From Gemmiger formicilis (GTDB taxonomy: Bacteria > Bacillota > Clostridia > Oscillospirales > Ruminococcaceae), in NCBI RefSeq assembly GCF_016900095.1, contig NZ_JACJJP010000002.1:1-64000 (forward strand): 64,000 bases of DNA. Reading direction: 5' to 3'. Below, in pieces: positions 1-9,000 of this stretch. A program made the translations under genes and the position numbers. Under the pieces are notes generated by a model. That model was not told the DNA's origin, ran no database searches, and was given only the letters and a program-made list of their open reading frames with translations. Numbering within the stretch: position 1 is the first letter of the stretch; each line of letters begins with the position of its first letter.

Positions 1-135
1 TCAGGTCCCCCAGGACCTGAGTAGGCCGTCCCGGAGGGGTGGCCGCATATGGGTCCAGGGGTGAAACCCCTGGTCGGCGTCCACCGCGTCGAAACGGTGG
101 GACTTTTCGCTTCCTTTTGGTCACAAAAGGAAGGA
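1..135. repeat. Intergenic repeat, family 2 (copy 1)
   Basis: The first ~135 bases match, in inverted orientation and with few differences, the stretch 33800-33937. Both hold a short palindrome (AGGTCCCCCAGGACCT), a GGAGGGGTGGCCGCA block, a CCAGGG/CCCTGG hairpin and a GGCGTCCACCGC block. The element may begin before the window. No protein is evident. A diverged third member is at 44057-44128. Confidence 0.75.
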
Positions 136-200
136 CTGACCGGCAGCCTGCTGTCTGCCATGAAAACAAGAAACATAGAAATTATATTCCGAGCAATCAA

Positions 201-216
201 TGTTCCCCGTGGAACA
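201..216. promoter_or_regulatory. parS-like site 1
   Basis: TGTTCCCCGTGGAACA differs at one central base from the perfect palindrome TGTTCCACGTGGAACA, a recognised variant of the Firmicute parS consensus. It lies 217 bases before parA. ParB is expected to load here for origin segregation. The same 16-mer recurs at 262-277, which makes chance unlikely. Confidence 0.8.
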
Positions 217-261
217 TCCCCCACCTCCCCAAATACAAAAATCAAAAAAATCCGGTCAAAA

Positions 262-277
262 TGTTCCCCGTGGAACA
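262..277. promoter_or_regulatory. parS-like site 2
   Basis: This is an identical copy of the 16-mer at 201-216, 45 bases downstream, in an AT-rich stretch upstream of parA. Paired parS sites next to parAB are usual near bacterial origins. It may also allow ParB to repress its own operon. Confidence 0.8.
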
Positions 278-335
278 TTTTGGGCCCCAAAACACCCCCA
301 AAACCACCCAAAATGCCAAAATTGCCGCCGAAGTC

Positions 336-364
336 TTTCTATTGCATCGCTTCTGTGGTATAAT
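336..364 (+). promoter_or_regulatory. Promoter of parA-parB
   Basis: The -10 element is a perfect TATAAT at 359-364 preceded by TG with one base between (extended -10). The -35 position (336-341, TTTCTA) is poor, as is common with an extended -10. The predicted start leaves a ~60-base leader before the parA ATG. Confidence 0.6.
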
Positions 365-432
365 AAGCCCAAAACGCGCCCCGGCACACCCCGGCAGGCA
401 GTACAACATGATTTTGCAAGGAGGATGTGCCA

Positions 433-1197
433 ATGGCTAAGGTGGTTGCCATCGCAAACCAGAAAGGCGGCGTGGGCAAAACCACGACCTGCGTCAACCT
501 GTCGTCCTGTGTGGCGGCGTTGGGCAAGCGGGTGCTGGTGGTGGACCTGGACCCCCAGGGCAACACCAGTTCCGGGTATGGGGTATCCAAGCATGAGCTG
601 AACTCCAACGTCTATACCTGCCTCATCGACGACGAGGACGTGCGGCAGGCCATCGTCAAGACCAACTACAACGCCGACCTGCTGCCCTCCAACACCCAGC
701 TGGCCGGGGCGGCGGTGGAACTGGTCAACCTGCCCCGTCGGGAAAACCGCCTGCGGGCCGTGCTGGCCCCGGTGGTGCCGGTGTACGATTATATCTTCAT
801 CGACTGCCCGCCCTCCCTGGACCTGCTCACCATCAACGGCCTGTGCGCCTGCGATACCGTCCTCATCCCCATCCAGTGCGAATACTACGCCCTGGAAGGC
901 TTGTCCGAACTGATGAACACCCTGAAAACGGTGCGCAAAAAGTACAACAAGTACCTGGACATCGAAGGTGTGCTCTTCACCATGTACGCCGGACGCCTCA
1001 ACCTGACCATGCAGGTGGTGGCCCAGGTCAAGAAGTATTACGGGGACAAGGTCTACAAGACCGTGGTGCCCCGCACCGTCCGCCTGTCCGAAGCCCCCAG
1101 CTTCGGTATGCCCATCAACTTCTACGAACCCAACGGCAAGGGCAGCGAGGCCTACATGGCCATGGCCCGGGAATTTTTGCAGAACAACGAACGATAA
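433..1197 (+). CDS. parA: Chromosome-partitioning ATPase ParA (Soj)
   Basis: This is a 254-aa ParA/MinD-type ATPase that works with ParB and parS to separate newly replicated origins; in sporulating Firmicutes Soj also controls DnaA. The deviant Walker A motif KGGVGKTT (K11 and K16) is intact, followed by DLDPQGN and the FIDCPPS switch region. There is no N-terminal HTH, which fits the chromosomal short ParA class. The start is ATG 433, seven bases after AAGGAGGA; a GTG at 427 is too close to that site. parB follows after 12 bases and the two are almost certainly cotranscribed. Confidence 0.95.
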   Translation: MAKVVAIANQKGGVGKTTTCVNLSSCVAALGKRVLVVDLDPQGNTSSGYGVSKHELNSNVYTCLIDDEDVRQAIVKTNYNADLLPSNTQLAGAAVELVNLPRRENRLRAVLAPVVPVYDYIFIDCPPSLDLLTINGLCACDTVLIPIQCEYYALEGLSELMNTLKTVRKKYNKYLDIEGVLFTMYAGRLNLTMQVVAQVKKYYGDKVYKTVVPRTVRLSEAPSFGMPINFYEPNGKGSEAYMAMAREFLQNNER

Positions 1198-1209
1198 GGG
1201 GGATGGACC

Positions 1210-2091
1210 TTGGCCAAGAAGAAGATCGGCGGGTTGGGCCGCGGGCTGGACAGCCTGTTTGCCGACCTGCCCGAAGAAGAAAGCTCCGACGGGATCTCCA
1301 CCCTGCCGGTGCGGGAGATCGAGCCCGACCCCGACCAGCCCCGCAAAAATTTTAATGAGGAAGCCCTTTCGGCCCTGGCCCAGTCCATCACCGAAAACGG
1401 TCTGCTCCAGCCCATCGCGGTGCGGCCCAAAAAGGCCGGCCCCGGCTACACCATCATCGCCGGCGAGCGCCGCTGGCGGGCCGCCCGCATCGCCGGGCTG
1501 GACGAAGTGCCGGTCATCGTCAAGAACGTCACCGACGAACAGGCCGCCGCCCTGGCCCTGATTGAAAACCTCCAGCGGGAGGACCTGGACCCCATCGAGG
1601 TGGCCGAAGGCTGCCGCCGTCTCATCGACCAGTACGGCCTGACCCAGGAACAGGCCGCCATGCGCCTGGGCAAAAGCCGCAGCGCCATCACCAACACCCT
1701 GCGTCTGCTGGGCCTGCCCGACGACGTGCGGGATGCGGTGCGCGCCGGCGCTATCACCACCGGCCACGCCAAAGCCCTGCTGGGCCTGCCCAACGCCGAT
1801 ATGATGTCCGCCGCCGCCAAGCAGGTGGTGGAAAAGAACCTGAACGTGCGCCAGACCGAAGCGCTGTGCCGCAAGCTGGCCAAGCCCCCCAAGGAACCCA
1901 AACCGGTGGATGCCTTCATCCGGCCGGTGCTGGCCACCGAGGTGGAAGCCGCCTTGAAGGAAGTCACCGGCAGCGAAGTCCATGTGGACTACAAGAACGG
2001 CAAGGGCAGCCTGCGCATCGACTTTTATTCCGACGAACAGCTGCGCCGCTATGCCGACCTGCTGGGCCATTATAACCCCGAGCAATCCTAA
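1210..2091 (+). CDS. parB: Chromosome-partitioning protein ParB (Spo0J)
   Basis: This 293-aa protein is the parS-binding CTP-dependent clamp of the ParABS system. It opens with the basic KKKIGGLGRGLDSLF segment that stimulates ParA ATPase. The CTP-binding GERRWRA motif is near residue 80, followed by ENLQRED, an HTH (LGKSRSAITNTLRLL) near residue 155, and a C-terminal dimer domain. The start is TTG at 1210, six bases after a GGGGGA ribosome site. It pairs with the two parS-like sites upstream of parA. Confidence 0.95.
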   Translation: MAKKKIGGLGRGLDSLFADLPEEESSDGISTLPVREIEPDPDQPRKNFNEEALSALAQSITENGLLQPIAVRPKKAGPGYTIIAGERRWRAARIAGLDEVPVIVKNVTDEQAAALALIENLQREDLDPIEVAEGCRRLIDQYGLTQEQAAMRLGKSRSAITNTLRLLGLPDDVRDAVRAGAITTGHAKALLGLPNADMMSAAAKQVVEKNLNVRQTEALCRKLAKPPKEPKPVDAFIRPVLATEVEAALKEVTGSEVHVDYKNGKGSLRIDFYSDEQLRRYADLLGHYNPEQS

Positions 2092-2134
2092 ACCGTCTCA
2101 CCGCCAATACAAAACATAGAGGAGAGAAAGCATC

Positions 2135-3445
2135 ATGTTAGACATCCGTTTTGTGCGCGAGCACCCCGACGAAGTCAAGGAAAACATCAAGAAGAAGTTC
2201 CAGGACCAGAAGCTGCCCCTGGTGGACGAGGTCATCGCCCTGGACGCCGAGTACCGTGCCGCCATCAGCGAGGCCGACAGCCTGCGTGCCAACCGCAACA
2301 AGCTGTCCAAGCAGATCGGCATGCTCATGGGCCAGGCCAAGAAGGACCCCTCCAAGGCCGCTGAGGCCGAGGCCGTGAAGGCCCAGGTCACCGCCCAGGC
2401 CGACCGTCTGAAGGAACTGGAAGCCAAGGAAGCCGACCTGCAGGTCAAGATCCGGGACATCATGTACACCATTCCCCAGATGGTGGACCCCAGCGTGCCC
2501 GTCGGCCCGGACGACAGCTGCAACGTGGAAGTGCAGCGCTTCGGCGAGTGCACCGTGCCCGACTATCCCATCCCCTACCATGTGGATATCATGGAAAGCT
2601 TTGACGGCATCGACCTGGATGCCGCCGGCCGCGTTTCCGGCAACGGCTTCTACTACCTGCTGGGCGACATCGCCCGCCTGCATGAGGCTGTGCTGGCCTA
2701 CGCCCGCGACTTCATGATCGACAAGGGCTTCACCTATGTGATTCCGCCCTTCATGATCCATGGCAACGTGGTGCAGGGCGTCATGTCCTTCCCCGAGATG
2801 GATGCCATGATGTACAAGATCGAGGGCGAGGACCTGTACCTGATCGGCACCAGCGAGCACAGCATGATCGGCCGGTTCATCGACCAGGTCATCGACGGCA
2901 CCAAGCTGCCCCTGACCCTGACCAGCTATTCTCCCTGCTTCCGCAAGGAGAAGGGCGCCCACGGCATCGAGGAGCGCGGCGTCTACCGCATCCACCAGTT
3001 CGAAAAGCAGGAGATGATCGTGGTCTGCAAGCCAGAGGACAGCATGGTCTGGTACGACAAGCTGTGGCATAACTCGGTGGAGCTGTTCCGCAACCTGGAA
3101 ATCCCCGTCCGTCAGCTGGACTGCTGCACCGGCGACCTGGCCGACCTGAAGGTCAAGAGCTGCGACATCGAGGCCTGGAGCCCCCGTCAGCAGAAGTTCT
3201 TCGAGGTGTGCAGCTGCTCCAACCTGGGCGATGCCCAGGCCCGCCGCCTGCGCATCCGCTACAAGGACGAAAACGGCAAGACCCAGCTGGCCCATACCCT
3301 GAACAACACCTGTGTGGCCCCGCCGCGTATGCTCATCGCCTTCCTGGAAAACCACTACCAGGCCGACGGCACCGTGACCATCCCCGAAGTGCTGCGCCCC
3401 TACATGGGCGGCAAGGCCCTGCTGGTGCCCACCAACAAGAAGTAA
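2135..3445 (+). CDS. serS: Seryl-tRNA synthetase
   Basis: This class II synthetase of 436 aa charges tRNA-Ser. An N-terminal antiparallel coiled coil (about residues 30-105) binds the tRNA long arm. Motif 2 is clear at about 269-292 (FRKEKGAHG ... YRIHQFEK). Motif 3 is unusual: the typical glycine-rich stretch before the invariant Arg is replaced by LNNTCVAPPRMLIAFLE, keeping the Arg. This looks like a divergent bacterial SerRS rather than a broken one, because the frame and length are normal. AGAGGAGA precedes the ATG. serS lies 43 bases after parB, a common Firmicute neighbourhood near the origin, and may share its transcript. Confidence 0.93.
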   Translation: MLDIRFVREHPDEVKENIKKKFQDQKLPLVDEVIALDAEYRAAISEADSLRANRNKLSKQIGMLMGQAKKDPSKAAEAEAVKAQVTAQADRLKELEAKEADLQVKIRDIMYTIPQMVDPSVPVGPDDSCNVEVQRFGECTVPDYPIPYHVDIMESFDGIDLDAAGRVSGNGFYYLLGDIARLHEAVLAYARDFMIDKGFTYVIPPFMIHGNVVQGVMSFPEMDAMMYKIEGEDLYLIGTSEHSMIGRFIDQVIDGTKLPLTLTSYSPCFRKEKGAHGIEERGVYRIHQFEKQEMIVVCKPEDSMVWYDKLWHNSVELFRNLEIPVRQLDCCTGDLADLKVKSCDIEAWSPRQQKFFEVCSCSNLGDAQARRLRIRYKDENGKTQLAHTLNNTCVAPPRMLIAFLENHYQADGTVTIPEVLRPYMGGKALLVPTNKK

Positions 3446-3483
3446 GTATGCCTTTGCTGCTGGTTTTCGGCGGCGAAGATGTG

Positions 3484-3515
3484 AGGCAGTCCCGGAAACG
3501 GGGCTGCCTTTTTTT
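3484..3515 (+). terminator. Terminator of parA-parB-serS
   Basis: An 11-bp stem (AGGCAGTCCCG with CGGGGCTGCCT) is followed by seven T residues, 38 bases after the serS stop. It is a canonical Rho-independent terminator. Confidence 0.85.
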
Positions 3516-3583
3516 GATGGTTTTATGGGGGGAGCTTCCCCTGGGGGTGAGAAAAGCGGGACTCGGCCGCTCTTTTCCCCAAA

Positions 3584-3770
3584 GCCTCCCTTGTGTAAGG
3601 GGAGGTGCCGCGCCTTTTTCCTCTAAGCCTCCCCTGTGCAAGGGGAGGTGCCGCGCCGCGGCGGAGGGGTTGTAAAGCCGGCCTTGCAACCCGTTACCGG
3701 GCAATGCCTCATGGCATCCAACCCCTCAGTCGGCCTCGCGGCCGCCAGCTCCCCTTGCACAGGGGAGCCG
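3584..3770. repeat. MITE-like repeat, family 1 (copies A, one partial and one full)
   Basis: A truncated arm (3584-3613) precedes a full ~144-bp copy at 3626-3769. The ends are inverted copies of GCCTCCCCTGTGCAAGGGGAG, itself a small hairpin. Interior blocks include GGCGGAGGGGTTG, CCGTTACCGGGCAAT and CAACCCCTCAGTCGGCCT. Other copies are at 27798, 33970, 34136 and 43830. It has no coding capacity. The rest of the 3516-3850 gap is unremarkable. Confidence 0.8.
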
Positions 3771-3853
3771 GACTCTACCGCCAAAACGCAGACACCTAAA
3801 AATGAGACGAATTCTTGTTTCCAAAATTTGCCTGAAAAAAATTCAAAAAAGGC

Positions 3854-3882
3854 TTGACAAAAAGGGCTTGTTTCCGTATAAT
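3854..3882 (+). promoter_or_regulatory. Consensus promoter of the tRNA unit
   Basis: TTGACA (3854-3859) and TATAAT (3877-3882) are both perfect and separated by exactly 17 bases, 33 bases before the tRNA-Met. This is the strongest sigma-A promoter in the window, fitting a stable RNA unit. Confidence 0.92.
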
Positions 3883-3914
3883 AAACGAGTAACCCCTTCC
3901 GGGGTGGCACATGT

Positions 3915-3991
3915 GGCGGTATAGCTCAGTTGGCTAGAGCATTCGGTTCATACCCGAAGTGTCACCGGTTCAAATCCAGTTACCGCTACCA
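3915..3991 (+). tRNA. tRNA-Met (CAT)
   Basis: A 77-nt cloverleaf folds from GGCGGTA to TACCGCT with the anticodon CAT in loop TTCATAC, the T-loop TTCAAAT and an encoded CCA end. D-arm is GCTC...GAGC. The acceptor has a G1-U72 pair. The absence of a C1-A72-type mismatch and of three G-C pairs in the anticodon stem points to elongator Met rather than initiator; an Ile2 (CAT, lysidine-modified) identity cannot be excluded by eye. Confidence 0.9.
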
Positions 3992-3995
3992 CAAT

Positions 3996-4073
3996 GCAGG
4001 CTTTCGCTAAAATACTTGGGGGCCGGCTGCAGTAGTGGTCGGTAAGTTGCTTGCTGTTTTAGCGAAATCCTGC
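3996..4073 (+). ncRNA. Structured spacer hairpin between two tRNAs
   Basis: Sequence 3996-4012 (GCAGGCTTTCGCTAAAA) pairs with 4057-4073 with one mismatch, giving a 17-bp stem enclosing a 44-base loop that occupies nearly the whole tRNA-Met/tRNA-Glu spacer. No T-run follows, so it is not an obvious terminator. It could be a processing structure or a small RNA; the function is unknown. Confidence 0.45.
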
Positions 4074-4080
4074 GTATTAT

Positions 4081-4155
4081 GGCCCGTTGGTCAAGAGGTT
4101 AAGACACGGCCCTTTCACGGCTGTAACATGGGTTCGATTCCCGTACGGGTCACCA
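4081..4155 (+). tRNA. tRNA-Glu (TTC)
   Basis: A 75-nt cloverleaf runs from GGCCCGT to ACGGGTC with anticodon TTC, T-loop GGTTCGATTCC and an encoded CCA. It is cotranscribed with the upstream tRNA-Met. Its last four bases begin a 48-bp direct repeat shared with 22499, and 21 bases of its T-arm and acceptor recur in inverted orientation at 4222-4242, so this locus is a rearrangement or integration site. Confidence 0.95.
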
Positions 4156-4199
4156 AGGCACCTGCTTCTTAGGAAGCAGGTGCTTTTCTTTATGTACAG
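4152..4199. repeat. 48-bp direct repeat, left copy (possible attachment site)
   Basis: This segment, from the ACCA end of tRNA-Glu through its terminator to TATGTACAG, recurs at 22499-22547 with only one extra T. Together with a 19-bp inverted repeat just inside (4313-4331 and 22437-22455) it brackets an 18.3-kb interval containing the mobile element and the alpha-glucan locus. It may be an att site or a relic of a duplicated tRNA terminator. Confidence 0.6.
4158..4190 (+). terminator. Terminator of the tRNA unit
   Basis: An 11-bp stem GCACCTGCTTC / GAAGCAGGTGC with a TTAG loop is followed by TTTTCTTT, immediately after the tRNA-Glu. The same hairpin recurs at 22505-22535. Confidence 0.9.
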
Positions 4200-4221
4200 C
4201 CCTCGGGTAGGGCACAGACCC

Positions 4222-4242
4222 GGTGACCCGTACGGGAATCGA
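4222..4242 (-). repeat. Inverted fragment of tRNA-Glu 3' end
   Basis: This 21-base stretch is the exact reverse complement of tRNA-Glu positions 4134-4154 (T-arm and acceptor). It is too short to be a tRNA. Two further hairpins follow (4252-4274 and 4275-4299). The segment marks a rearranged junction between the tRNA and the recombinase gene. Confidence 0.7.
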
Positions 4243-4312
4243 AAAGCTCGGGTCCGCCGTTTGCTCCGGCGGACAAAAACGTTCCTGCGGAACGTTTTTA
4301 GAGCGCGGGGGT

Positions 4313-4331
4313 TTTATTTTTTGCGCACCAC
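4313..4331. repeat. 19-bp inverted repeat, left arm
   Basis: TTTATTTTTTGCGCACCAC is the exact reverse complement of 22437-22455. It lies 14 bases from the recombinase stop codon. It could be an end sequence of a mobile segment or a substrate of a past inversion. Confidence 0.6.
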
Positions 4332-4344
4332 TCGTTAAATACCT

Positions 4345-6048
<1,704 letters not shown>

Positions 6049-6164
6049 TCAGGATGTTTGCCTGTTCACAGTATACATCTTTTCAGCGGTATTGTGTAGT
6101 TCTTTTTTACAGTTCCTTCCGTGACGCTGTCCTGTTTATGGTATTTCTTTTTGCTTGTTTCCGG

Positions 6165-6203
6165 TGTATAATGAAAAATCATCCATACCGGAACGGTATA
6201 ATG
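6165..6203 (+). promoter_or_regulatory. Candidate promoter region of the STAND ATPase gene
   Basis: The AT-rich divergent gap 6025-6276 holds two perfect TATAAT hexamers (6167-6172 and 6197-6202), each inside a similar CCGG...GTATAATG context, and several GTATAC half-palindromes. No good -35 lies at 17 bases from either, so the assignment is tentative. Confidence 0.35.
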
Positions 6204-6276
6204 TCAGTATACGGAAGGACTGCGCAAAACACATTGCGCGTAAATTGCAGGAATTTTGAGCACCGGAGGTGAGAGT

Positions 6277-8604
6277 ATGGAACGCGTGGACTTTTGCTCC
6301 TGTATGACGGTTCTGCGCAGATATCTGCAGGAAGATCAGATGGGAAATCAGCTGGATCTGATGTATGCCCTGTTCCGCAGCTTTTTGCAGAGTGAGGAAG
6401 CTGCCAGTTTCGATCTGGATAATGGACAGGTCTGCCGGTGGCTCAATGGCATGGCAAAAGTCAGCCCCAAAATTACAGGGTTTTACCTGACAGGTAAAGA
6501 ATATCTGCTCGCTGCGGACATCCGGGAAGAGATCTTCCCGTATCTTTCCGACCCAGATATGGCGATACAGGAATTTTGTCGCTTGATTCTTCAGGACCCT
6601 TCTGTGTCGGAAAGAAAAAAGCGGGCCCTGCTCGAAGAAAACGGCACCGATCCGGTGCAGCAGGCAAACTTTCTGGCAGATGTTCTCTGCTTTGCCCTAG
6701 GACGTGAGTTTCTCAAACGCGATGCGCGCACCAAGACTTTGCGGGCAGCAGGAAATCTCTCCCCCAGTATTCTGGATTTTATTTTCAGCGCAGACCCGCC
6801 ACGCCCCTGCAGCTATTTTTGTGGGCGAGATGTAGAGATGGAACAGCTCCATGATCTGCTCTCAGAAAACGGAAAGGTGTTTGTGCATGGGATTCCCGGC
6901 ATCGGAAAGAGCGAACTTGCCAAGGCCTACGCCAGCAGGTATCAAAAGGAATACACCAACCTTTTATATATAGCGTACTCGGGAAACCTGGTGCGGGATA
7001 TTTCCGAGATGGATTTTGCCGAGGACCAGCCGGAAGAAAACGAACAGGATCGCTTTCGGCGGCACAACCGCTTCCTGCGAAGCCTGCAAACCGATACGCT
7101 GCTGATCGTGGACAACTTTGATACAGCGCCCGAGGAGGAAGCCTTTTTACCGGTCTTGCTGAAATACCGTTGCCAGATCCTCTTCACAACCCGCTATCGT
7201 CCGCGACATTACACGGCATTGGAGATTACGGAAATTCAGGATGCTGCCATGCTGTTTCAGCTGGCAGAACGTTTCTATCCGGAAGCGGCAGATCATACGG
7301 AAGTCCTGGAACAGATCTTCCGTACGGTGCACGCCCATACTTTGGCCGTGGAACTGGCGGCACGCCTGCTGGGCAAGGGTGTTCTGACGCCGGAAGAGTT
7401 GCTGGAAAAACTGAAAGCCGAAAATGTGGCACTGCAATCTCAGGAAACCATTCACACGAACAAAGACAACCGCCCACAAAAGGCCACCTATTACCAGCAC
7501 ATTCATCTGCTTTTTTCGCTGTACAAATTGAGCGCCCCACAGCAAGCTGTACTGCGCTGCATGGCGCTGGTTCCGCCTCAGGGAATCTCTGTCCGCCGTC
7601 TGGTACAGTGGATGCAACTTTCCAGCAGCAACACCCCGGAAGAACTGGTGGACGCTGGATTTTTGCATCCCCAGCCAGGGTATTGTCTTGTGATGCATCC
7701 TCTGATCCGGGAAATCACTCTGGCCGACGAAAAGCCTTCCGTTACCAACTGCCGTTGCCTTTTGCAGGAAATCCAGAAGCAATGTCTGCTGTTGGGGGTT
7801 TCCATTGACTTCGCGCCGCTTCTGTTCCAGACGGTAGACGGTATCCTGGACCATTGCATCCGGGATGATCCCGAATATTTCCTGCTATGGCTGGAAGATG
7901 TCTTCGGTTATGCGGACAACTACTCCGATGAACCCCGACTTCGCAGAATACTGGAGGAAATCCAAGACATTCTGGAGCGAGGCAAAGTCGGAAAAGCCAA
8001 GGACCATGCCATCCTGTTGGATTATACGGCGGCATTGACCGGCAATTACGACCACCGCTATAGAGAAGCCGCCGAGTTGGATCGGAAAGCACTGGATATT
8101 CTCAACCAGCAGGATTCGCTGAACTCTACAGAACGGCAGCTTTTCTGCAATATTTCCTCCAATCTTTCCCTTTGGTACACCCGCTTGCAGCAGCCACAAC
8201 GAGCCTATGAGCAGATGAAGTTGGGTCTGCAGCTTCTTTCCGAGGGGCAGGTGGAGGTGAGCCGAAACACCATCCCACAGATCCTGAACTTTTCCATCAT
8301 TGCCGCAAATCTGGGACGACCCGAAGAAGGCATTCCGTATTTGCAGATGCTGCGGAAGTTGTATCAGCAACAACAGATGACCGAAGGAAGCGACTATGCG
8401 GAAGTGACCTATCGGCTGGGAACGCTGTATCTGGCCGCTGGTCAGCCGAAGGCAGCCAAAGATTTTTTGGAAGAAGCCTGGCAGATTTTCAAGACCGTAT
8501 ATGCCGACCAACCCAAACTTCTGGAAGAAAAGAAAGCCTTCTACCGCACCTTGCTGCAGATGCTCGGTGCGCAGTTTCTTCCCGATCCACAATCACTCAC
8601 CTGA
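6277..8604 (+). CDS. NB-ARC-type STAND ATPase with C-terminal TPR-like repeats
   Basis: This 775-aa protein has three parts. Residues 1-150 form an N-terminal domain I do not recognise, all-helical in appearance. The NTPase core has Walker A GIPGIGKS (205-212), Walker B LLIVDN (around 275-280) and an ARC-like ILFTTRYR near 305, then a winged-helix-like region to about 480. From about 590 to 770 there are TPR-like helical repeats (YREAAELDRKALDIL ... PEEGIPYLQMLRKLY ... YRLGTLYLAAGQPKAAKDFLEEAW). STAND proteins are signal-sensing switches used in regulation and in anti-phage defence (Avs-like). Here it is the only non-mobility gene between recombinase and mobilization genes. The start is ATG 6277 after GGAGGTGA. 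The function is inferred only: defence or element control. Confidence 0.8.
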   Translation: MERVDFCSCMTVLRRYLQEDQMGNQLDLMYALFRSFLQSEEAASFDLDNGQVCRWLNGMAKVSPKITGFYLTGKEYLLAADIREEIFPYLSDPDMAIQEFCRLILQDPSVSERKKRALLEENGTDPVQQANFLADVLCFALGREFLKRDARTKTLRAAGNLSPSILDFIFSADPPRPCSYFCGRDVEMEQLHDLLSENGKVFVHGIPGIGKSELAKAYASRYQKEYTNLLYIAYSGNLVRDISEMDFAEDQPEENEQDRFRRHNRFLRSLQTDTLLIVDNFDTAPEEEAFLPVLLKYRCQILFTTRYRPRHYTALEITEIQDAAMLFQLAERFYPEAADHTEVLEQIFRTVHAHTLAVELAARLLGKGVLTPEELLEKLKAENVALQSQETIHTNKDNRPQKATYYQHIHLLFSLYKLSAPQQAVLRCMALVPPQGISVRRLVQWMQLSSSNTPEELVDAGFLHPQPGYCLVMHPLIREITLADEKPSVTNCRCLLQEIQKQCLLLGVSIDFAPLLFQTVDGILDHCIRDDPEYFLLWLEDVFGYADNYSDEPRLRRILEEIQDILERGKVGKAKDHAILLDYTAALTGNYDHRYREAAELDRKALDILNQQDSLNSTERQLFCNISSNLSLWYTRLQQPQRAYEQMKLGLQLLSEGQVEVSRNTIPQILNFSIIAANLGRPEEGIPYLQMLRKLYQQQQMTEGSDYAEVTYRLGTLYLAAGQPKAAKDFLEEAWQIFKTVYADQPKLLEEKKAFYRTLLQMLGAQFLPDPQSLT

Positions 8605-8787
8605 AAATTCCAACCGGCCCCTGCGCAGATGCGCGGGGGCCGGTTTTGTTGTATCCTCAATTTGCGCTCAAATTCCGCACAATGAGAAAACACCCCTCTT
8701 TCGTTAGAATGAACCTGTAAACAAAACAGCACCAACGAGTTCGAAATTGGTGCCTGGTTCCAGGGAAAACGAAAGGGGGCTTTTTCT

Positions 8788-9000
8788 ATGGATATCGAAG
8801 CACAGAATCCGGTTCTGAGAAAACCGTACCGCCATACCGTGGGCCGCGCTGTTTTTGAGGTTACGGCCTACGGAAACCCGGCAGGTACGCGAACCGCCCA
8901 CCAGCTGCTGCTTCAAAGGATGGAGCGGCAGTTGGCGAAAAAAGCAAAGGAGGAACAAGCAGATGAAGCAACTGAATCAACTGACTATTGTGGGGATTGA
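8788..9000 (+). CDS. TnpW-like small transposon protein
   Basis: This 70-aa protein reads MDIEAQNPVLRKPYRHTVGR then a beta-rich VGRAVFEVTAYGNP segment and a charged helix ending in lysines. The pattern (a short IGKTTFEV-like strand and a basic helix) resembles TnpW of Tn4451-type elements, whose role is poorly known. AAAGGGGG precedes the ATG. It overlaps the next gene by 38 bases, which suggests translational coupling. The family call rests on visual similarity only. Confidence 0.55.
   Translation: MDIEAQNPVLRKPYRHTVGRAVFEVTAYGNPAGTRTAHQLLLQRMERQLAKKAKEEQADEATESTDYCGD

Noticed and set aside
256-2085. Long minus-strand ORF (609 codons) opposite parA-parB
   Set aside because: It is antisense to two certain genes, has low-complexity His/Gly/Val-rich composition typical of high-GC antisense frames, and no ribosome site.
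6256-6276. TTG start at 6256 for the STAND ATPase
   Set aside because: The SD GGAGGTGA lies downstream of it and points to ATG 6277.
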